Part shown: piece after piece, positions 59,520 to 64,000 of the stretch
How positions within the stretch are numbered: the stretch's first letter is position 1
Layout of the letters: each line of letters begins with the position of its first letter
Source of the DNA: Zygotorulaspora mrakii
Taxonomy: Eukaryota; Ascomycota; Saccharomycetes; Saccharomycetales; Saccharomycetaceae
Length of the DNA: 64,000 nt
NCBI RefSeq assembly: GCF_013402915.1
Contig: NC_050726.1
Location: 513,501-577,500, forward strand
Direction of reading: 5' to 3'
Program-made: the position numbers and the translations under genes
Notes under the pieces: generated by a model
What the model was told of the DNA's origin: nothing
The model's database searches: none
Seen by the model: the letters and a program-made list of their open reading frames with translations, nothing else

Positions 59520-60722
59520 TCACTTAAATACTTTAAAAACTCTGCGCCTCCAAATTTTTGTTCTTGTATAAGCTTCTAACGAGTCATTATGACCAATGAC
59601 GTTCCAGTCCGAGTCTGAATAGGCCCATTCACTTGGCTTCCAGCAATCATCTAGCCACTCCCAGTCTTCAGCTAGACTTTCTTGATATTCCCAGGGTGAT
59701 TTACAGGCATTCAAATGGCCGTTTAACTCAATGCAATATTTTGGTTTTTCATAAGGTAAAAGCTTCGGTTCCCAAACATTATTTGGCTTCCACTTCCTCT
59801 GGTTTTCATGAACAATGTAGATGTTAATGGCTATGACACCGGGACATGGCATCTTACTTATTCCATTAATCACGTTGTTTAAAGGATAAAGTTTCAACAA
59901 CTCAAGCTGTAGTTTATTACCACTCATTTTGTGCATAGGTTGTGCATAGGGTACAAAAATAGTAGCGCTAGTTTTCTCATTTACCGTTGAAGGGTCAATC
60001 AATGGGCTATAAATTATTTGCTTACGATCATGGAAAATTGATAACACGCTAAAATAAGCTATACGGGTGGCTAAAACTCTCCAAAACAGTCGAAAGGTAC
60101 TTTGAAACCATATAGAATGTACTAGCAAACAGCATACTACAACTCCCAGAGCGTAGTCTCTGACAGATAGATATCTCATTAATACATATTGGATAGGGGT
60201 TAAAAAGATTGCGAACTTCAGCACATCTAACCACGTTCTTATTCTAAGAGTTCTCGATACTGTTTCTTTTCTTATCGTTTCCAATTTATCGATCACTGAC
60301 TCCAAAAGAATTACTATATCATCCAGGGTTGGCGGCTCGTATTGATCCAAATCTTGGTAAACAGTAACCACGTAGTACAGAAATGAGTATAAAAGTACAA
60401 CAAATCCAATCATGCCCAACCATAGTGTCGATATTTTGCCAAAGACAGACTTTCCAGAAGATGCGGACGTCTCACATAAAGAGAGCATGTCTATAACCAA
60501 AGTTATCATGACCATATAAATAAAGGGCAGGCATATATCTTCACACATCCACATGATATTATTCAGGGCGCCATCAAAAATGATAAGCATCGGGTAAAAC
60601 CGATGAAGAACGCTCGATATCTTGCTATCTGTGGCCCTAGTCAAAGAAGGCTTCTGACCGTGGTTATATATGAATTTTGAATAACATCGGTATTCTGCAC
60701 TTACGCCACCAGTATTAGACAT
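59520..60722 (-). CDS. PEX32: Peroxisomal integral membrane protein Pex32
   Basis: ER/peroxisome membrane protein of the Pex30-Pex31-Pex32 group with a C-terminal dysferlin-like (DysF) domain; the group controls peroxisome number and size at ER contact sites. The 400 residues compare with 413 in S. cerevisiae (YBR168W). Hydrophobic segments form a reticulon-like N-terminal half (about 45-130 and 170-230). The C-terminal half has the aromatic DysF pattern, including NQRKWKPNNVWEPKLL, DWEWLDDCWKPSEWAYSDSDWN and KIWRRRVFK. Identity as Pex32 over Pex30/31 rests on length and synteny. It is divergent from POP7. Confidence 0.92.
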   Translation of the reverse strand: MSNTGGVSAEYRCYSKFIYNHGQKPSLTRATDSKISSVLHRFYPMLIIFDGALNNIMWMCEDICLPFIYMVMITLVIDMLSLCETSASSGKSVFGKISTLWLGMIGFVVLLYSFLYYVVTVYQDLDQYEPPTLDDIVILLESVIDKLETIRKETVSRTLRIRTWLDVLKFAIFLTPIQYVLMRYLSVRDYALGVVVCCLLVHSIWFQSTFRLFWRVLATRIAYFSVLSIFHDRKQIIYSPLIDPSTVNEKTSATIFVPYAQPMHKMSGNKLQLELLKLYPLNNVINGISKMPCPGVIAINIYIVHENQRKWKPNNVWEPKLLPYEKPKYCIELNGHLNACKSPWEYQESLAEDWEWLDDCWKPSEWAYSDSDWNVIGHNDSLEAYTRTKIWRRRVFKVFK

Positions 60723-61066
60723 GCCGATCAGATTTGATTAAAACAGCTATTTGTAGCCATGAGCTTGTAATAATACCGAACTGTCTGATGTGCCGCCAAT
60801 GCAAATTGATACTTTGAACAAAGAAAATTAATACAAAGTCAAGCCAACTGCTTGTGAAATGAATAAACAAATATCTATTTCAATAAAACGCTCCTGCTCT
60901 TTACCTTTTGAATGTACGATAAAGGGTTTTGTTTTTTCGGACAATCCTTATTGAAAAATGTCTATGAGATGGGCTATATATATGGTTAGAATGCTACATC
61001 GAATTAGACCAAAATAAGGTGTATCAACGAATATAGGTGGCCATCATCTGTTCTCTCTCTAAAATC
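60723..61066. other. PEX32-POP7 divergent intergenic region
   Basis: This 344-bp region carries the promoters of both genes. It is AT-rich with a TATATATA run near 60976. No gene or confident transcription-factor site was recognised. Confidence 0.5.
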
Positions 61067-61468
61067 ATGAAATCCAAGCTGGTCAGAAAGCACCCAACAG
61101 TGAAAGCATTTTCACGCAGAGAGATCAAATCGCATATATATATAAAATCAGTTACCCCATACGTCAGTGCACTTAAAAGAATTAAAAAAGTACTGACAGA
61201 GCTGGATAAGAGCTCTGCTACATTTGTAGCTGTTCTAGGAATGGGTAAAGCGGTAGAGAAAACGCTATCGCTAGGATGTCATTTTGAGGAACAAATGGGC
61301 AAGAGGATTGAAGTACTCACAAAGACGATCGAGGTGTTGGACGAAGTAACTGAAGTTGATTCAGACACAGCAAGTGGTAACCAGGAACTACAAGAAGAGA
61401 ATGAGGACTTGGAGACAATTTTGAAAAAAAGAACGTTAAGCGGTGTTGAAGTACGAATCTATGCATAA
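61067..61468 (+). CDS. POP7: RNase P/MRP subunit Pop7
   Basis: Alba-fold subunit (Rpp2) shared by nuclear RNase P, RNase MRP and telomerase; it pairs with Pop6 and binds the P3 RNA domain. The 133 residues compare with 140 in S. cerevisiae (YBR167C). The N-terminus is strongly basic. The Alba core shows KSVTPYVSALKRIKKVL and FVAVLGMGKAVEKTLSLGCH, followed by IEVLTKTIEVLDEV and an acidic loop, and it ends KKRTLSGVEVRIYA, all close to yeast. The ATG at 61067 was chosen over an upstream GTG at 61037. It is convergent with the YPL108W-like gene. Confidence 0.96.
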   Translation: MKSKLVRKHPTVKAFSRREIKSHIYIKSVTPYVSALKRIKKVLTELDKSSATFVAVLGMGKAVEKTLSLGCHFEEQMGKRIEVLTKTIEVLDEVTEVDSDTASGNQELQEENEDLETILKKRTLSGVEVRIYA

Positions 61469-61523
61469 ATTTTTTTTAAATCGTCTATGTAACTATAAAA
61501 TGAACTTCCCGAATGCCTCCGGT

Positions 61524-62060
61524 TTATTGTAGTAGCTGTCTAGATCGTTCTAACATATACCCTAATTCGTTTATTTCTTTCCTGATTTTGTTATTCTTGT
61601 TTATCTCTTCATATCTGGGTATCAGTTTCCCACATAACTCTGCACATTCGCTGTATTGCCTTCTGTAGTATAAAACTCGACAAAAGCCTGCAATTTTTTG
61701 TCTTTCTGGCTTGATACTGAAATCGATGTCCGCGTTAAGCATAGCATTGGCATTTTCATGGTCCATCCACCCAACTTCTGTCACTTTAGGACCATTCTGT
61801 ACCTGAAAATAGTCATGAAGCTGTCTCTTGTACTCCTCATCACTTTGACCCCTGCGAACCCTGGTTTTTCCGGTGCTTGTACGCACAAGCACCTCACCTG
61901 TGGTTGAATCCAAGGATACCGGTTTTGTTACAGATTGGTTCTTTTTGCCATTAAGCTTTGAATATCCAGTATTATCATCGGTGGCGCTGCTCTCCGCACT
62001 AGATAAACTCATCATGCAGTTTCTTGTCACTCTTACAAAGCTACCGATCCGCAAGTGCAT
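61524..62060 (-). CDS. Conserved protein of unknown function (YPL108W type)
   Basis: No known function. The 178 residues compare with 168 in S. cerevisiae YPL108W, to which it is assigned by size and by position beside POP7 and SSE1-PEX32 neighbours. A Ser/Thr/Lys-rich N-terminal half precedes the block TGKTRVRRGQSDEEYKRQLH. The C-terminal part (about 110-178) is helical with aromatic and charged residues (CRVLYYRRQYSECAELCGKL), resembling a tetratricopeptide-like helix pair. The first ATG gives a basic N-terminus; starts at Met 16 or 17 (codons at 62015, 62012) are also possible. I cannot assign a reaction or complex. Confidence 0.75.
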   Translation of the reverse strand: MHLRIGSFVRVTRNCMMSLSSAESSATDDNTGYSKLNGKKNQSVTKPVSLDSTTGEVLVRTSTGKTRVRRGQSDEEYKRQLHDYFQVQNGPKVTEVGWMDHENANAMLNADIDFSIKPERQKIAGFCRVLYYRRQYSECAELCGKLIPRYEEINKNNKIRKEINELGYMLERSRQLLQ

Positions 62061-62168
62061 ATATTATAGTCCCTACACTCAAGGCTTGTATTTGGATTTC
62101 AAGATATACATTTTTTGCCCATCTCATCGCCTGGTGAAAAAGATGCTCTTACGTACCTATAAGAATAC

Positions 62169-62780
62169 TTAATCGATAAAAAGTTCAATTGTGATCTCGG
62201 AATCGGCATAATGTGTCTCAACACAGTCCTTTTCTGGTGCATGCTCATCTAAAAACTCATATATCAATACGCCAAAGTCCACGTACTCTTGTTGGCCTAG
62301 GACAATCATTGGCGCATGCCAAATTCCGGCACCATAAGTAACAGCTTGATTTCCCCTGCATAAAAAGGCCTTCAATGTTGACAGATCGGGCTTGGCTGTG
62401 GTCTTGTATTCCAATGCAACAACCACAAGGTAAGATATTTCATCTTCAGGGCGGCCCATTGGCAAGAAAGTCTGTGAACTATGCGGGTGCATCTCCAGCA
62501 CATTTATCGAGTGCTGCACTTTCCTACTGGATTGCGTTGCTTTGAAACGAGCCTGTAAATGTGGCTTAGGAAAACATCTAAATAGATTCCAGTTTGGTGG
62601 ACAGCTAACGGGAGCTGGATTCTGAACTTTACTGACTTGCAGCAGTTTTATCGCCGTACCTTGATTAGCATTTTTCGCAGACTGATCAAGTTTGGCGACT
62701 TCTTCTCCTGGTGAGATTATACTCCCATATGGGGAAAAGGCTTTGATTGTCAATGGATTTGCGCAAGCTTCAATTGGCAT
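62169..62780 (-). CDS. DAL3: Ureidoglycolate lyase Dal3
   Basis: Enzyme of allantoin breakdown that splits ureidoglycolate to urea and glyoxylate. The 203 residues compare with 195 in S. cerevisiae. Conserved blocks include YGSIISPGEE, NQGTAIKLLQVSKV, NWNLFRCFP, TFLPMGR, LVVVALE, FLCRGNQAVTYGAGIWHAPM and PEKDCVETHYAD, the last two close to the cupin-like active site. The ATG at 62780 aligns with the yeast start; the frame opens to a TTG upstream. Two GATAAG boxes precede it, fitting nitrogen-catabolite control. In S. cerevisiae DAL3 is in the DAL cluster on chromosome IX; here it stands alone beside TYR1. Confidence 0.97.
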   Translation of the reverse strand: MPIEACANPLTIKAFSPYGSIISPGEEVAKLDQSAKNANQGTAIKLLQVSKVQNPAPVSCPPNWNLFRCFPKPHLQARFKATQSSRKVQHSINVLEMHPHSSQTFLPMGRPEDEISYLVVVALEYKTTAKPDLSTLKAFLCRGNQAVTYGAGIWHAPMIVLGQQEYVDFGVLIYEFLDEHAPEKDCVETHYADSEITIELFID

Positions 62781-63301
62781 TTTACTCACAGTGGTATGTT
62801 GAGAAGTGAGTTGGCAAGAAATCAACTTGTTGTTCTCTGTATTAAAATGTCTGAAAGCCCAACCCGGAGATGACCGATAAGGAATAGAAGCACGTAAGCT
62901 ACATTTAATATTTATTGATAAGAGGCATGCCGTATATAAAAATTTTCACATCAAACACAACTGAGCAGTAGCTACAGAAATCTGTGATACTTGACTGAAA
63001 AGTAATGGTGGCAGAACCTCCGACTTCCACCATTGACAAGATAAAAAGCGATAAATCACATGAAAATGATCATCTTGCAAGCTCTAGCTATATTCTAGAG
63101 AAGCTTTAGCTTTAGATTAATTACTGAGGACTTTGCACCAACATGGCTTGACATTTCATGCCTTTTGTAATCGTGAAGTTTTTTGTACATCAGTATATTG
63201 ACGGCTTCGTAAGATCTTGTTGATGAGAAAAATGATCTTGAAATTAAAAGAACACAAAATAGAATTAGTTAAACTTTCGAAGTCTTCTTGATACCTTTAA
63301 C
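62781..63301. other. DAL3-TYR1 divergent intergenic region
   Basis: This 521-bp region holds both promoters. GATAAG boxes lie near DAL3, and further GATA cores (GATAAAA, GATAAAT) lie near 63040-63056. No exact Gcn4 site was seen for TYR1, and no gene was recognised. Confidence 0.6.
62876..62922 (+). promoter_or_regulatory. Paired GATAAG boxes at DAL3
   Basis: GATAAG occurs at 62876-62881 and 62917-62922, in the same orientation and about 41 bp apart, roughly 95-140 bp before the DAL3 ATG. Paired GATAAG sites are the target of Gln3/Gat1 activators and Dal80/Gzf3 repressors that control allantoin genes in yeast. Confidence 0.75.
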
Positions 63302-64000
63302 ATGGTCTCAGAGGAGCAGGTCAAGAAATGGAAAGCTACCAAGACAATTGGGATAATTGGCCTTGGGGACATGGGGCTACTGTATGCGACAAAATTCTCA
63401 GAGGCCGGATGGAAGGTTGTCTGTTGTGATAAGGAAGCATTATATGATCAGCTAAAGGAAAAGTATGCAGGCTGCAAGTTTGAGCTTGTGGTGAATGGTC
63501 ACTACGTGTCAAGAGTGAGCGACTACACAATTTATAGTGTTGAAGCTGAAAACATTGACAAAATTGTATCCATGTATGGTCCTTCGACGAAATTGGAGGG
63601 GATCGTTGGGGGTCAGACCAGTTGCAAATACGCAGAAATTGCTGCATTTGAAAAGCATGTACCGTCAGATGTTAGAATTGTTTCTGTTCATTCTTTACAT
63701 GGACCTAGAGTTAACAGTGAGGGTCAACCATTAGTGATGATAAGACACCGTTGTGCCAGTGATGCGGAATTTGACTTCGCTCAGTCAGTGCTGGCATGCT
63801 TGAAGAGCAAAATTGTTTATTTAACACAAGAAGAACATGATAGGATTACAGCAGATACACAGGCAGTTACGCATGCTGCATTTTTAAGCATGGGAGCAGC
63901 TTGGGCAAAATTAAAAATATACCCTTGGATTTTGGGAGATGATAACGACAAATGGTACGGTGGATTGGAAAACGTCAAAATGAATATATCATTGAGAATT
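63302..64000 (+). CDS. TYR1: Prephenate dehydrogenase Tyr1 (5' part)
   Basis: NAD(P)-dependent enzyme of tyrosine synthesis that converts prephenate to 4-hydroxyphenylpyruvate. The window contains the first 233 codons of about 450; the frame is still open at base 64000. The N-terminus MVSEEQVKKWKATKTIGIIG matches yeast and contains the Rossmann dinucleotide motif IGIIGLGDMG near 16-25. Further conserved blocks are SDYTIYSVEAENI, IVGGQTSCK, VHSLHGPRVNSEGQPLV and EEHDRITADTQAVTHAAFLS, carrying the expected catalytic His of this family. In S. cerevisiae it is YBR166C, next to POP7 (YBR167C). It is divergent from DAL3. Confidence 0.97.
   Translation, partial: MVSEEQVKKWKATKTIGIIGLGDMGLLYATKFSEAGWKVVCCDKEALYDQLKEKYAGCKFELVVNGHYVSRVSDYTIYSVEAENIDKIVSMYGPSTKLEGIVGGQTSCKYAEIAAFEKHVPSDVRIVSVHSLHGPRVNSEGQPLVMIRHRCASDAEFDFAQSVLACLKSKIVYLTQEEHDRITADTQAVTHAAFLSMGAAWAKLKIYPWILGDDNDKWYGGLENVKMNISLRI

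Overview
This window is a gene-dense piece of nuclear chromosome from a budding yeast of the family Saccharomycetaceae. Thirty-six protein-coding genes were recognised, nearly all intronless and on both strands, and almost every one aligns closely with a named Saccharomyces cerevisiae protein. The only spliced gene is RPS6, with exact GTATGT and TACTAAC intron signals. No tRNA, rRNA, Ty element, centromere or CRISPR array was recognised.

Gene order gives the best taxonomic clue. In S. cerevisiae these genes lie in two whole-genome-duplication sister blocks, around YPL083-YPL108 and around YBR166-YBR185. Here the two blocks are interleaved in one series, and each duplicated pair (YPC1/YDC1, SMP1/RLM1, RPS6A/B, SMY2/SYH1, SSE1/SSE2) has a single copy. 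That is the layout expected of a yeast that branched off before the duplication. The Zygosaccharomyces/Torulaspora group is my guess, but the sequence alone does not settle the genus.

Layout, left to right. 1-838 has no gene I recognise. Then SEN54, BRO1, MBA1, the very large SEC16, ELP3 and an alkaline ceramidase (839-16841). A 2.75 kb gene-free stretch precedes the MADS-box gene RLM1, followed by RPS6, GLR1, SSU1 and DTR1 (19594-28804). NOG1, SEC62, FZO1, PNG1, ERI1, MSY1, MGR2, INA17, ATG21 and ELP4 follow (29307-42582). Then come FMP30, ECM31, MSD1, SWD3, UMP1, a SMY2/SYH1 gene, SEC66, NPL4, SSE1 and YPL107W (42906-58331). A 1.2 kb gap holds a decayed membrane-protein reading frame. The right end carries PEX32, POP7, YPL108W, DAL3 and the first half of TYR1, which runs off the window.

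The genes are mostly housekeeping. Several pairs share a complex or process without forming a cluster: SEC62 and SEC66 (post-translational ER translocation), ELP3 and ELP4 (Elongator), MSY1 and MSD1 (mitochondrial tRNA charging), and PNG1, NPL4 and UMP1 (ER-associated degradation and proteasome). Promoters show sites that fit their genes: a Rpn4 PACE box at UMP1, tandem PAC boxes plus RRPE at NOG1, a Rap1 site at RPS6, two GATAAG boxes at DAL3 and a heat-shock element at SSE1. I found no convincing new biological system. The most useful open points are the decayed frame at 58724-59113, the palindrome-rich GC block before RPS6, the long gap before RLM1, the lone DAL3 gene, and the absence of EHT1/EEB1 from its expected place.

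Many open frames here extend upstream of the true start through TTG or GTG codons. Starts below were set at the ATG that matches the length and N-terminus of the yeast homologue.
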